A stretch of DNA of 64,000 bases from Marinomonas posidonica_A (lineage in GTDB: Bacteria > Pseudomonadota > Gammaproteobacteria > Pseudomonadales > Marinomonadaceae). The notes beneath the pieces are model-generated. The model ran no database searches. It was given only the letters and a program-made list of their open reading frames with translations, and was not told where the DNA came from. Positions 8,593-17,268 of this stretch are shown in pieces. Location: positions 186,001 through 250,000 of the forward strand of contig NZ_JBHZSP010000004.1 of assembly GCF_043643765.1 (NCBI RefSeq). The letters run 5' to 3'. Position numbers and translations under genes: made by a program. Each line of letters begins with the position of its first letter. The stretch's first letter is position 1.

Positions 8593-9705
8593 ATGAGTAA
8601 AATAAAAACCTGGAGTAAGTTGGCATTGCTCGGCTTAACAACGGCGACTTTGGTAGCCTGTGGTGGTTCTGATAAAGCGGAAGAAACCGCAAAAGTGGAA
8701 ACCAAAGCAGAAGTTATCAATTGGAAAATGGTCACCACTTGGCCAAAGAACTTCCCTGGTTTGGGAACGGGTGCTGAAAACCTAGCGAAAAGCATCAATG
8801 AAATGTCCAATGGTCGTATCAACATTAAAGTCTACGCAGCGGGTGAATTAGTACCGGCACTTGAAGTATTTGATGCTGTGTCTCGCGGTACGGCTCAGAT
8901 GGGTCATGGCGCAGCGTATTACTGGAAAGGCAAAGCCCCAGCCGCACAGTTTTTCACTGCGGTTCCTTTTGGTTTCACAGCACAAGAAATCAACTCTTGG
9001 ATTCATCATGGTGGTGGCTTAGCACTGTGGGAAGAAATTTATGAACCTTTTAACCTAATCCCTATGGCGGCCGGTAACACAGGCGTACAAATGGGTGGTT
9101 GGTTTAACAAAGAAATCAACTCGCTAGAAGACTTTCAAGGCTTGAAAATGCGTATCCCTGGTTTGGGTGGCGAAGTCTTGAAAAAAGTCGGTGGTATTCC
9201 AGTTAACTTACCTGGCGGTGAAATCTTCACTTCCTTGCAAACGGGTGCGATTGATGCGACCGAATTTGTTGGTCCATACAATGATCTAGCCTTTGGTTTG
9301 TACAAAGCAGCGAAATACTACTACTACCCAGGTTGGCATGAGCCAGGTTCTACTATGGAAGCCATCTTTAACAAAGAAGCGTTTGAGGCCCTGCCGAAAG
9401 ACTTGCAGTTGATCGTTCGTGCAGCAGCTCGTCAGGCCAATGCGGAAATGTTGGATGAATTTACCGCGTTGAACAACTCTGCATTACAAACCTTAGTGAA
9501 TGATCACAATGTGTCTTTGAAACCTTTCCCTGAAGATGTGTTGTCTGCTTTGAAGAAAGCATCTGCAGAAACGCTAGAAGAAGTGGCGGCAGCGGATCCA
9601 ATGAGCCAAAAGGTATATGACTCCTTCAAAGACTTTGGCAGCAAAGTTCGAGCATGGCACGAAGTTTCTGAGCGTGCTTACATCAATGCTCGTGAAATTG
9701 ATTAA
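8593..9705 (+). CDS. TRAP transporter solute-binding lipoprotein (DctP family), copy 2
   Basis: A 370-residue protein of exactly the same length as the preceding gene and alignable without gaps: the signal again ends with Cys23 (TLVAC|GGS), and WKMVTTWPKNFPGLGTGA, the KMRIPGLGGEVLKKVGG region and GWHEPGS are shared. Differences cluster in the signal peptide, the acidic linker after the lipidation site and scattered surface positions, with a few near the pocket (for example WVAYGGGQEL against WIHHGGGLAL). This suggests duplication with some change of ligand or regulation. It has its own GAGGGA ribosome site and a strong bidirectional terminator. Binding of a 2-oxo or hydroxy acid is inferred from the family only. 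Confidence 0.88.
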   Translation: MSKIKTWSKLALLGLTTATLVACGGSDKAEETAKVETKAEVINWKMVTTWPKNFPGLGTGAENLAKSINEMSNGRINIKVYAAGELVPALEVFDAVSRGTAQMGHGAAYYWKGKAPAAQFFTAVPFGFTAQEINSWIHHGGGLALWEEIYEPFNLIPMAAGNTGVQMGGWFNKEINSLEDFQGLKMRIPGLGGEVLKKVGGIPVNLPGGEIFTSLQTGAIDATEFVGPYNDLAFGLYKAAKYYYYPGWHEPGSTMEAIFNKEAFEALPKDLQLIVRAAARQANAEMLDEFTALNNSALQTLVNDHNVSLKPFPEDVLSALKKASAETLEEVAAADPMSQKVYDSFKDFGSKVRAWHEVSERAYINAREID

Positions 9706-9752
9706 GCGTCACTGAGTTGATAAAAAGCGAGTTTACAAAACGTAAACGCATA

Positions 9753-9790
9753 AAAAACGCCTTTTGTCTTAGACAAAAGGCGTTTTTGTT
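9753..9790. terminator. Strong bidirectional terminator
   Basis: Seventeen-base perfect arms (9753-9769 and 9771-9787) start with A5 and end with T5, so it can stop transcription from both the TRAP gene and the convergent put operon. Confidence 0.88.
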
Positions 9791-9826
9791 TTGGCCTGTA
9801 AGGCAGAACTAAAGTGCAATGGGCGT

Positions 9827-10510
9827 TTAGTCGTTCATGCTACCCAGTTCTAATAGAGTCGCATTACCACCGATCGCTGTTGTGTTGTTCGACACGGTGC
9901 GTTCTGTCACGAAGCGCAGTATGTAATGCGGCTTGGCGATGGTCGACAGCTTTTCACTCTCTGTTTCTGCAACTAACTGACAAATAAGTCCAGATTTTGC
10001 TGCGAGCGTTTGATTCAATACCATGGCTTGTGCTGGTTCACACAATACAGCCACGCCAGCTAAATCGTCTGCTTCAATGAGTGAATCTTTAGCGGACTCG
10101 GCAATGTTCTGAATCACCCCTTCAGGGACAAAAGGCGCAATGTAATCCATGATTTGCTGACCTTCTGAGCCAACCGTAATGACGGGATTACCAGCGATTA
10201 ACGCCGTAAAAACTTGTCCAACCAAGCCCACTTTCGCTTTATCCGAGGATATCTCGGAATAGCATAAGAAAGCACCTCGTCCTTGGTTGGAAAGTTCGTT
10301 ACTTTCACCGGTTGGTCCCGGCATGATGCGAGTTTCAGCGATTTCTTTACGGGCATTTTCAATCTGCCATGTCGCCATTTGCTTTTGCTCGGCGGTAAAG
10401 GCATACAGGCTTTGCAGCAATTTCTCTGCACGGCCATGAACACCCAACATATCCCATTTTTCGAACACAGCTTGCGCGACCTGAATTTGAATAGGTTTTA
10501 CGATTGTCAT
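9827..10510 (-). CDS. Stand-alone PutA C-terminal domain protein
   Basis: A 227-residue cytoplasmic protein that matches the C-terminal domain of long (type B/C) PutA enzymes. RIMPGPTGESNE corresponds to RLLPGPTGERN in E. coli PutA, and the end (TERTVSNNTTAIGGNATLL) corresponds to the E. coli PutA terminus (NTAAAGGNASLM). In long PutAs this domain has an aldehyde-dehydrogenase-like fold without a catalytic Cys and helps seal the channelling cavity. Here it is a separate gene: its ATG lies 12 bases after the putA stop, with AGGGGAGA overlapping that stop codon. So it is a designed cistron, not an obvious frameshift. It may bind PutA in trans. Databases may label it 1-pyrroline-5-carboxylate dehydrogenase, but no catalytic Cys/Glu set is visible. 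Confidence 0.82.
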   Translation of the reverse strand: MTIVKPIQIQVAQAVFEKWDMLGVHGRAEKLLQSLYAFTAEQKQMATWQIENARKEIAETRIMPGPTGESNELSNQGRGAFLCYSEISSDKAKVGLVGQVFTALIAGNPVITVGSEGQQIMDYIAPFVPEGVIQNIAESAKDSLIEADDLAGVAVLCEPAQAMVLNQTLAAKSGLICQLVAETESEKLSTIAKPHYILRFVTERTVSNNTTAIGGNATLLELGSMND

Positions 10511-10522
10511 ATCTGTCTCCCC

Positions 10523-13500
10523 TTAAAGGTCTTGTTCTGTCGCGAAACGTTGTAGGTAGTGAGGTCCGCCTGCTTTTGGTCCGGTACCAGATAAGCCTTG
10601 GCCACCAAATGGTTGTACACCAACTACGGCACCGACTTGGTCACGGTTAATGTATAGGTTGCCGACACGAGCGCGGTTAGCGATACGCGCACACGTGGTC
10701 TCGTTGCGGCTGTGTACGCCCATAGTTAAACCAAAACCAGATTGGTTGATGGTGTCGATGATTTTGTTCAGATCACGTGCTTTATAGCGTACTACGTGCA
10801 ATATAGGACCAAACTTTTCATCGGTTAACTGGTCAATACTGTCGATCTCAAAGGCCGTTGGTGGCACAAAGGTGCCTTTGTTCGCAAGGGTTGGTAATTC
10901 TGTCTGCGCGATTAGTTTGCCCACCTTGGTCATGTGTTCAATGTGTTCAAGCAACATCGTTTGTGCTTTTTGATCAATTACCGGGCCCACATCGGTACTG
11001 TGCAGGTAAGGCAAGCCAACGCTTTGTTCTTGCATCGCGCCCTTGATCATTGGAATCACGCGATCGGCAATATCCTCTTGAACAAACATCACACGTAAAG
11101 CAGAACAACGCTGACCTGCTGAAGCAAAGGCCGAGCGTACTGCATCACGAACCACTTGCTCTGGTAAAGACGTTGAGTCAATGAGCATGGCATTTTGACC
11201 GCCGGTCTCAGCAATCACCGGCACAGGTGCAACATCACGTGCGGCTAGGGTGCGGTTGATCAATTGTGCGGTACCTGTAGAGCCTGTGAATGCCAAGCCA
11301 GCAATGCGCTTATCGTTGGTTAAAGGAGCACCTACGCTGGCACCATCACCAGGTAATAGGTGTAAAACATCGCCTGGCACGCCAGCTTGATGCAACAATT
11401 CGATGGCACGTACCGCGATTAAACTGGTTTGCTCCGCAGGTTTAGCAACGACTGTGTTACCGACGACGAGCGCCGCGACCACTTGGCCTGTGAAGATAGC
11501 CAATGGGAAGTTCCATGGGCTGATGCAGGTAAACACCCCTCGTCCTTTCAACTGTGCCAGTTTTTCTTGGCCTAGGAAGTCAGTGTACTTGTGTGGTTCC
11601 GCAAAGTTACTACGAGCTTGTTGTGCATAGTAACGACAGAAATCCACGGCTTCGCGAACTTCGTCAATGCTGTCCTGAATGGTTTTACCCGCTTCACGAT
11701 GACAAAGTGCCATCAATTCAGGGTAATTTTCTTCCATGAGGTCGGCCATTTTATCTAGGCAATCGGCTCGTTCTGAGGTTGGTCGCGCGGACCAAGCAGG
11801 GAAGGCCGCTTGCGCTAAATCAATGGCTTTAGCCACGGTTGTTTGGTCTGCCCAATCAATCTCACCAACCGCTTGGCCGTGGTCGTATGGGCTCTTGATG
11901 GCGTGTGTTTGTCCGGTTTCGACTTTTTCACCGCCAACAATAGGGTAAGCGCGCCATTGCGTTTCTTGTCCCATGAAGGTATCAATCTGCGCTTTGAAAG
12001 GGCGCCAATCTGATTCAATTTCTATGTTTGGTCCGAAAGAGTTTTTGCGATCCGCAAACAACTTGCTAGGCAAATTAATATGAGGGTTGGCCAAAGATTG
12101 ACGGCTTTCCAATGTCGTCACTGGGTGATGTACCAGATCTTCAATTGGATAACTGGCATCAATCAAGCGGTGAACAAAGGAGCTGTTCGCCCCATTTTCC
12201 AGTAAGCGACGTACTAGGTAAGGTAGCAAGTCTTTATGGCTGCCTACTGGGGCATAAATGCGCACACACAAATCATTTTCTTTGATTAGGTGATTGTATA
12301 AAGCATCGCCCATACCGTGTAGACGTTGGAATTCAAATTCGTCATTTTGAGCACCCAGCTGCTTCGCTAAGCAACTAATGGTCGCAATGGTATGTGCATT
12401 ATGGCTAGCAAATTGTGGGAAAATGTTGGCGCGGGTGTGTTCACTCAATAGGAAGTGGGCACAAGCAAGGTAAGAAACGTCGGTCGCTTCTTTACGAGTG
12501 TACACAGGGTAACCATCAATGCCACGCTGTTGGCAGAGTTTGATCTCAGAGTCCCAGTAAGCGCCTTTTACTAGGCGTACAGGAATGCGATCGCCTTGTT
12601 CTTTGGCCAAGGCCGCAAGCCAAGCTAGTACCGGTAGAGCACGCTTAGAGTAGGCCTGAACGACCAAACCAAATAGTCCCCAACCCTGTGATACTTCATC
12701 ACGGTACAGTTTTTCGAACAAATGCAGGGAAAGTTCCAAGCGGTCTGCTTCTTCGGCGTCTATGGTGATGCCAACGTTAAGCGCACGTGCTTTGGCGATT
12801 AAGCCTTTGACGCTGTCGAACAGCTCGCTCATCACGCGCTCTTCGTTAGCCACTTCATAGCGAGGGTGAAGTGCGGATAGCTTAATTGAGATGGTTGGAC
12901 GATGACCCTTGTTGTAAGTGTCTTTACCAACGGATTCAACGGCTTGCTCGTATGAGCGTAAGTATTTTTGAGCGTCGTCAGCGGTTAACGCCGCTTCACC
13001 CAACATATCGAACGAATAGGTATAGCCTTTATCGCGATAGCCTTTACCACGAGATAACGCTTCCTTGATGCTACGACCTAATACAAATTGATGCCCCATG
13101 ATTTTCATAGCTTGGTTCATGGCTTTACGGATGACGGGCTCTGACACTCGATTAACCATGCGATTCACTAGGTTAGCAGGTGTGCCATCTTGGCGTTCAT
13201 CCATGGTGACTATTTTACCAGTGAGAAGCAGTCCCCAAGTGGATGCATTGACAAAGAAAGAGTCTGAATTTTTAGCGTGGGAAGCCCAGTCTGCGACACT
13301 TAATCTGTCTTTGATGAAGGCGTCAGCGGTTTCCTTGTCAGGTACACGCATTAGTGCTTCGGCAAGACACATTAACAAGATGCCTTCTTTTGTATCCAGA
13401 CTGTATTCCAGTAGCAGTGCATCAATCATAGACATGCTGTCGTCATCTTTACGCACTTCCGCAATCAGCTTAGATGCCGCATCAGTATGACTGGCTAGCT

Positions 13501-13645
13501 CTGTTTCCGTGGGTTTTGCCAAAGGCAAAAGTTCTTTTAACCAGCTTTCTTCGTCCGCTTTGTAAAGAGGGGATATGAGCTGCCACAACTCATTGAGTGG
13601 CTTTTGAATGAAGTTAGGTTGTAATACCTCAATCGCTTTAAACAT
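10523..13645 (-). CDS. putA: Bifunctional proline dehydrogenase / L-glutamate-gamma-semialdehyde dehydrogenase PutA
   Basis: A 1040-residue bifunctional enzyme converting proline to glutamate by FAD-linked proline dehydrogenase and NAD-linked P5C dehydrogenase, peripheral to the inner membrane. The proline dehydrogenase half shows YSFDMLGEAALT, SIKLSALHPRYE, RLVKGAYWDSEIK and FQRLHGMGDALY. The dehydrogenase half shows NFPLAIFTGQVVAAL, FTGSTGTAQLI, AETGGQNAMLID and the catalytic Cys in AGQRCSALRV. It ends at FGGQGLSGTGPKAGG plus a short tail. There is no N-terminal ribbon-helix-helix domain, so unlike E. coli PutA it should not act as its own repressor, and the ~230-residue C-terminal domain sits in the next gene. 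GGGAG precedes the ATG. Confidence 0.96.
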   Translation of the reverse strand: MFKAIEVLQPNFIQKPLNELWQLISPLYKADEESWLKELLPLAKPTETELASHTDAASKLIAEVRKDDDSMSMIDALLLEYSLDTKEGILLMCLAEALMRVPDKETADAFIKDRLSVADWASHAKNSDSFFVNASTWGLLLTGKIVTMDERQDGTPANLVNRMVNRVSEPVIRKAMNQAMKIMGHQFVLGRSIKEALSRGKGYRDKGYTYSFDMLGEAALTADDAQKYLRSYEQAVESVGKDTYNKGHRPTISIKLSALHPRYEVANEERVMSELFDSVKGLIAKARALNVGITIDAEEADRLELSLHLFEKLYRDEVSQGWGLFGLVVQAYSKRALPVLAWLAALAKEQGDRIPVRLVKGAYWDSEIKLCQQRGIDGYPVYTRKEATDVSYLACAHFLLSEHTRANIFPQFASHNAHTIATISCLAKQLGAQNDEFEFQRLHGMGDALYNHLIKENDLCVRIYAPVGSHKDLLPYLVRRLLENGANSSFVHRLIDASYPIEDLVHHPVTTLESRQSLANPHINLPSKLFADRKNSFGPNIEIESDWRPFKAQIDTFMGQETQWRAYPIVGGEKVETGQTHAIKSPYDHGQAVGEIDWADQTTVAKAIDLAQAAFPAWSARPTSERADCLDKMADLMEENYPELMALCHREAGKTIQDSIDEVREAVDFCRYYAQQARSNFAEPHKYTDFLGQEKLAQLKGRGVFTCISPWNFPLAIFTGQVVAALVVGNTVVAKPAEQTSLIAVRAIELLHQAGVPGDVLHLLPGDGASVGAPLTNDKRIAGLAFTGSTGTAQLINRTLAARDVAPVPVIAETGGQNAMLIDSTSLPEQVVRDAVRSAFASAGQRCSALRVMFVQEDIADRVIPMIKGAMQEQSVGLPYLHSTDVGPVIDQKAQTMLLEHIEHMTKVGKLIAQTELPTLANKGTFVPPTAFEIDSIDQLTDEKFGPILHVVRYKARDLNKIIDTINQSGFGLTMGVHSRNETTCARIANRARVGNLYINRDQVGAVVGVQPFGGQGLSGTGPKAGGPHYLQRFATEQDL

Positions 13646-13958
13646 GGTTGTTTTCTCCCGCGGGCAGCAATAAATCTCGTGTTAATTTGACGGCCGCACA
13701 TTGTGATAGAGCACATATCACCTTGCTGTTGACTTGCATCCCTAAGTCAGCAAAGCGTATGTCTGGATAATGGGCACACTTTAGTGACAGAAGGGGGAAA
13801 CTGTCTTTCGAAAAAATCGTTTTTTTTTATAAGAAAATCCGGCTCATGGGCGACGATAGGGTATTTTGCCTACAAGTTCGGTTTTTATGAGGGATATAAC
13901 GTAAAAAGAAACCTGCCTGTCACTCTCTTAAAGATAGAAGAAAAAGACCGTTTGTCTA
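13646..13958. other. Intergenic region holding the putA promoter
   Basis: This gap lies between the AraC-type gene and putA, both on the minus strand. It contains the putA ribosome site, an imperfect dyad at 13703-13721 and A/T tracts near 13800-13835. An open frame of 62 codons on the plus strand (13784-13972) overlaps the end of the regulator gene and looks like chance coding. I see no hairpin with a T run for the regulator gene. Confidence 0.4.
13703..13721 (-). promoter_or_regulatory. Possible operator upstream of putA
   Basis: GTGAT and ATCAC arms face each other over nine bases about 60-75 bases upstream of the putA ATG, with a CRP-like TGTGATAGAGCACA core. Spacing is not that of a canonical CRP site. 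It could be bound by CRP or by the neighbouring AraC-type regulator. Low confidence. Confidence 0.3.
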
Positions 13959-14732
13959 TTATCGAACACTAAATTGCTTCTGATAACGCAGGGGCGTGAT
14001 GCCGAGGGTTTGCGAAAAAATATTGGTCATCGCACTTTGGCTGGAGAAACCGCACATTTCTGCCACCTGAATCGGTGGAAAGCCTTCCTGTAATAACGTT
14101 TGGGCACGTTCTAAGCGTTTACGCATCAAATATTGATGAGGCGTCATACCGGTGCGATCTTTAAAACGCTCATGAAATTGGCTGACACTGAGGAAGCAGA
14201 AGTTAGCCAGTTGATCAATGTGCACCTTACGAGACAGGTTAAGTTCGATGAATTGGTCCAGTTTGTCGATGTCTAACTGGTTACCACGAGTACGTACATC
14301 TTTGCTGTTGACCTGATGGCGAATCGCGCTAAGCAAGGTGTTACCACAGGCTCGGGCTAAAATTGGATCATCTGGGTACTGTTGTAATTCCCCTGATAAG
14401 GCTGATGCTAAAATTTGCAGACGTGGACTGAGTTCAAAATAGGCGGCCTGATCAAAAATTCGAGAGACTATTTCATATTCTTCATCGGTAATGCTTTTTT
14501 GCGGTGGGACTGGCAGGTTGACCACCATGATGCGGTTTTCGCCTAACCCTGCGAAAGCGTGGGAATTGGCCGAGGGTAAAATACAGCCTTCACCTGAATG
14601 CAATTCTTTGCCTTTTCCCTGAATATCGAAGTCTGTATTGCCATCTAACACAATCACCAATTGATGGTAGTCGTGGTCGTGGGCATCCGCTTCATTTGGG
14701 AGGCTAAATACATCGGATTCAGACGAGGTCAA
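13959..14732 (-). CDS. AraC-family transcriptional regulator, probable regulator of putA
   Basis: A 257-residue protein. Residues ~5-85 form a cupin-like sensor domain (HDHDYHQLVIVLDGNTDF, GEGCILPSANSHAF). The last ~100 residues carry two helix-turn-helix motifs of the AraC/XylS type (IDQLANFCFLSVSQFHERFK and VAEMCGFSSQSAMTNIFSQ, then GITPLRYQ). The start is a TTG at 14730-14732, chosen because AGGTGA lies five bases upstream and the next in-frame Met is at about residue 69. It lies directly upstream of putA on the same strand. In Pseudomonas aeruginosa the AraC-family protein PruR activates putA, so the same role is inferred here. The missing DNA-binding domain of this PutA fits an external regulator. 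Confidence 0.82.
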   Translation of the reverse strand: MTSSESDVFSLPNEADAHDHDYHQLVIVLDGNTDFDIQGKGKELHSGEGCILPSANSHAFAGLGENRIMVVNLPVPPQKSITDEEYEIVSRIFDQAAYFELSPRLQILASALSGELQQYPDDPILARACGNTLLSAIRHQVNSKDVRTRGNQLDIDKLDQFIELNLSRKVHIDQLANFCFLSVSQFHERFKDRTGMTPHQYLMRKRLERAQTLLQEGFPPIQVAEMCGFSSQSAMTNIFSQTLGITPLRYQKQFSVR

Positions 14733-14851
14733 AATTCACCTATAGGATTTAATTTAAAAAAGAAGTATAGCCCTGTTGGATTGCCTTTGACAGAGTGTTT
14801 TTTTGGGAGATGGCGCATTTTTCATCCTTTTCCGTCGAAAAAACGACATCA

Positions 14852-14886
14852 AATAAAAACGGCGCGGTCAATTGACCGCGCCGTTA
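14852..14886 (-). terminator. Rho-independent terminator of the TRAP/quinone reductase operon
   Basis: A perfect palindrome with 14-base arms centred on AATT (14859-14886) is followed on the minus strand by GTTTTTATTT. It lies about 20 bases after the quinone reductase stop. Confidence 0.88.
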
Positions 14887-14906
14887 TGGGTTTTGCGCCG
14901 GTTAAA

Positions 14907-15866
14907 TTAGCTAACTCGGATAACAAGGTTTCCTAAGGCACCCGATTTGAGAACATCGTCATGAGCTTGGGCTAGCTCAGTGAGTTCATAGGTTCGGCGA
15001 ATTACTGGTTTCAACATGCCTTTTTCAAACAAAGGTTTAAGCGCTTTAGCAATCAAGGCCAGCTCAGCTGGTTTGACATTGGCAAGTGCCACACCAAATA
15101 CTGCTGCATCACGTGCCATTAAGTCACGTGGATTGATTTCGACCGTACCACGGTTTCCGACCACAGCAACTCGACCACCAAAGGTCAGTGCTTTTAAATC
15201 TTGATCTAAATTGTGGTTTGCTAACATTTCAATGATGACGTCAAAGCCAGTTGGCAAAGACTGGAAAGGCGCTAAATGGTCACCTTGATTGTGCATGATG
15301 ACAGTTTCAACACCTTGTTCACGTAACAGTTTGGCACCGTCTTCAGTTCCTGCACTGGCAACCACATCCATACCTGCTGCAAGAGCCAGTTGAACCGTTG
15401 CGATACCAACGGCCCCTGTGGCGCCGTGTACCAGTACTTTATCGCCAGTTTTTGCATTGGCTCGACCAAATAACGCGCGATGCGCTGTGGTATAAGGAAT
15501 GCCTACGCAAGCGCCTTCTTCGAAACTTAATGCATCGGCTAACGGATAGGTATGTGTCGTCGCGCAAACACAGTACTCTGCCGATGAGCCGCTTAAGTTG
15601 CGGCTGAAATAAACTCGTTGCCCTACTGTAAACTCTGTGACATCACTACCAATGGCAGAGATGGTGCCTGCACCATCAGAACCCGGTGTATGAGGGAAAC
15701 TGGCAGTGTAATTATTCGTGCCTGAACGAATGTAGGTATCGACAGGGTTTACCCCAGCAGCACCGACTTTCACTAAAATTTGGTCGGCAGCTGGAGTGGG
15801 TTGGGGAGCCTCTGTCAAAGCAAGAGCGCTGGCAGGACCATATTCTTGAATTTGCATTGCTTTCAT
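14907..15866 (-). CDS. Zinc-independent quinone oxidoreductase (MDR superfamily)
   Basis: A 319-residue NADPH:quinone reductase/zeta-crystallin-like member of the medium-chain dehydrogenase family, cytoplasmic. It has the GroES-like N-terminal domain (VGAAGVNPVDTYIRSG, PGSDGAGTISAIG) and a Rossmann domain with the NADPH site HGATGAVGIATVQLALAAG. Catalytic-zinc Cys/His ligands are absent, as expected for the quinone reductase branch. The ATG at 15864-15866 follows GAGGA at good spacing; the frame is open 16 codons further but those overlap dctM. It starts 10 bases after the dctM stop, so it is the third gene of a dctQ-dctM-qor operon. A metabolic link to the imported substrate is plausible but unproven. 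Confidence 0.85.
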   Translation of the reverse strand: MKAMQIQEYGPASALALTEAPQPTPAADQILVKVGAAGVNPVDTYIRSGTNNYTASFPHTPGSDGAGTISAIGSDVTEFTVGQRVYFSRNLSGSSAEYCVCATTHTYPLADALSFEEGACVGIPYTTAHRALFGRANAKTGDKVLVHGATGAVGIATVQLALAAGMDVVASAGTEDGAKLLREQGVETVIMHNQGDHLAPFQSLPTGFDVIIEMLANHNLDQDLKALTFGGRVAVVGNRGTVEINPRDLMARDAAVFGVALANVKPAELALIAKALKPLFEKGMLKPVIRRTYELTELAQAHDDVLKSGALGNLVIRVS

Positions 15867-15876
15867 AAAACTATCC

Positions 15877-17265
15877 TCAGTCTGCGTAGACTTGTTCAGG
15901 TAACCAAGTAGCAAGGTCAGGCCAGATTGACAGCATCAGCAAGACAACCAGCTGGATGATGATAAATGGCACAACCCCTTTGTAAATGGATTGTGTTTTG
16001 ACTTCTGGTGGTGCCACACCACGTAAATAGAAGAGGGCAAAACCAAATGGTGGTGTTAAGAAAGACGTTTGTAGGTTAATTGCCATCATAATACCAAGCC
16101 ACACTGGATCGAGTCCCATTGCCAACAGTACAGGCGCCACGATTGGTACAACAACGAAGGTGATTTCGATGAAGTCTAGGATGAAGCCTAGGAAGAACAT
16201 CAATAACATCACCACAATCATGGCACCCACAACGCCACCAGGCAGTTGAGAGAAGAAGTCTTGAATCAGTTCTTCACCACCGAACCCGCGGAATACCAAT
16301 GAAAATAACGAGGCACCGATCAAGATCATAAAGACCATACAGGTGACCTTAGTGGTGGAGTAGACCGCCTCTTTTAGTGTTTTTAAGCTCAATTTACCAC
16401 TTACCCAAGCCAGTAGGGCCGCGCCTAGTGCTCCAACGCCTGCCGCTTCAGTTGGGGTGGCTATACCGGTTAGGATGGAACCCAGTACAGCAAATATTAG
16501 AATCAGCGGCGGTAATAAGCCTTTGAATAATTGCAGTGCCAATGGCTCAGTTGAACCGCTGCGCAATTCTTCACGTGGTACCGCAGGGGCTTTATGAGGC
16601 TGTAGCCAAGCAACGATGATGACATACAAAATGTAGAAGGCAACCAGAATGAGACCTGGGATTAAAGCACCAACAAACAAATCACCGACGGAAATGGTTT
16701 TCGGTGAAAAAATTCCCATCTCCAGCTGAGCTTTTTGGAAAGCGTTGGACATCACGTCGCCCAGTAGTACTAAGGCAATGGATGGTGGAATGATTTGTCC
16801 TAAGGTACCTGTCGCACAAATGGTTCCGGTTGCAAGTGCAGGGTCATAACCACGGCGTAACATAGTCGGTAATGAAATCATCCCCATGGTGACCACGGTT
16901 GCACCGACAATCCCTGTACTGGCGGCCAACAACATACCGACAAGAATAACGGAAATACCTAAGCCGCCACGCATGGTGCCAAACAGCATGGCCATGGATT
17001 CCAAAAGGCGTTCGGCAAGTTTGGATTTTTCCAAGAGCACGCCCATTAACACGAATAAGGGCACGGCAATGAGGGTTTCGTTACGAACAATACCGAATAA
17101 ACGGTTTGGTAGGGCTTCGAGGAAGACGCCATCAAATGTCCCAAATAATGAACCAAACGCCGCAAAAATTAAGGCCGTACCGCCAAGAGAAAATGCCACT
17201 GGGTAGCCGAATAATAAGCAAACACAAACGCCTGCAAACAGCCATAAAGGTAAAAATTCAGCCAT
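15877..17265 (-). CDS. dctM: TRAP transporter large permease subunit DctM
   Basis: A 462-residue inner-membrane protein with about a dozen hydrophobic helices, the ion-coupled permease subunit of a TRAP transporter. DctM-family landmarks include the N-terminal GYPVAFSLGGTALIF, GLGISVILVGMLLAASTG, TGTICATGTLGQIIPPSIAL and the C-terminal NLQTSFLTPPFGFALFYLRG. The extended, TakM-like form fits the TakP-like binding proteins at 7168-9705, about 6 kb away on the opposite strand. There is no binding protein next to this permease, so it most likely works with one or both of them. It starts 3 bases after the dctQ stop. Confidence 0.93.
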   Translation of the reverse strand: MAEFLPLWLFAGVCVCLLFGYPVAFSLGGTALIFAAFGSLFGTFDGVFLEALPNRLFGIVRNETLIAVPLFVLMGVLLEKSKLAERLLESMAMLFGTMRGGLGISVILVGMLLAASTGIVGATVVTMGMISLPTMLRRGYDPALATGTICATGTLGQIIPPSIALVLLGDVMSNAFQKAQLEMGIFSPKTISVGDLFVGALIPGLILVAFYILYVIIVAWLQPHKAPAVPREELRSGSTEPLALQLFKGLLPPLILIFAVLGSILTGIATPTEAAGVGALGAALLAWVSGKLSLKTLKEAVYSTTKVTCMVFMILIGASLFSLVFRGFGGEELIQDFFSQLPGGVVGAMIVVMLLMFFLGFILDFIEITFVVVPIVAPVLLAMGLDPVWLGIMMAINLQTSFLTPPFGFALFYLRGVAPPEVKTQSIYKGVVPFIIIQLVVLLMLSIWPDLATWLPEQVYAD

Positions 17266-17268
17266 GGG

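Noticed and set aside
13700..13720. Canonical CRP site at putA.
   Set aside because: Half-site spacing does not fit TGTGA-N6-TCACA; kept only as a low-confidence dyad.
13784..13972. 62-codon plus-strand frame between the AraC gene and putA.
   Set aside because: Overlaps the end of a real gene, weak start context, and composition of translated regulatory DNA.
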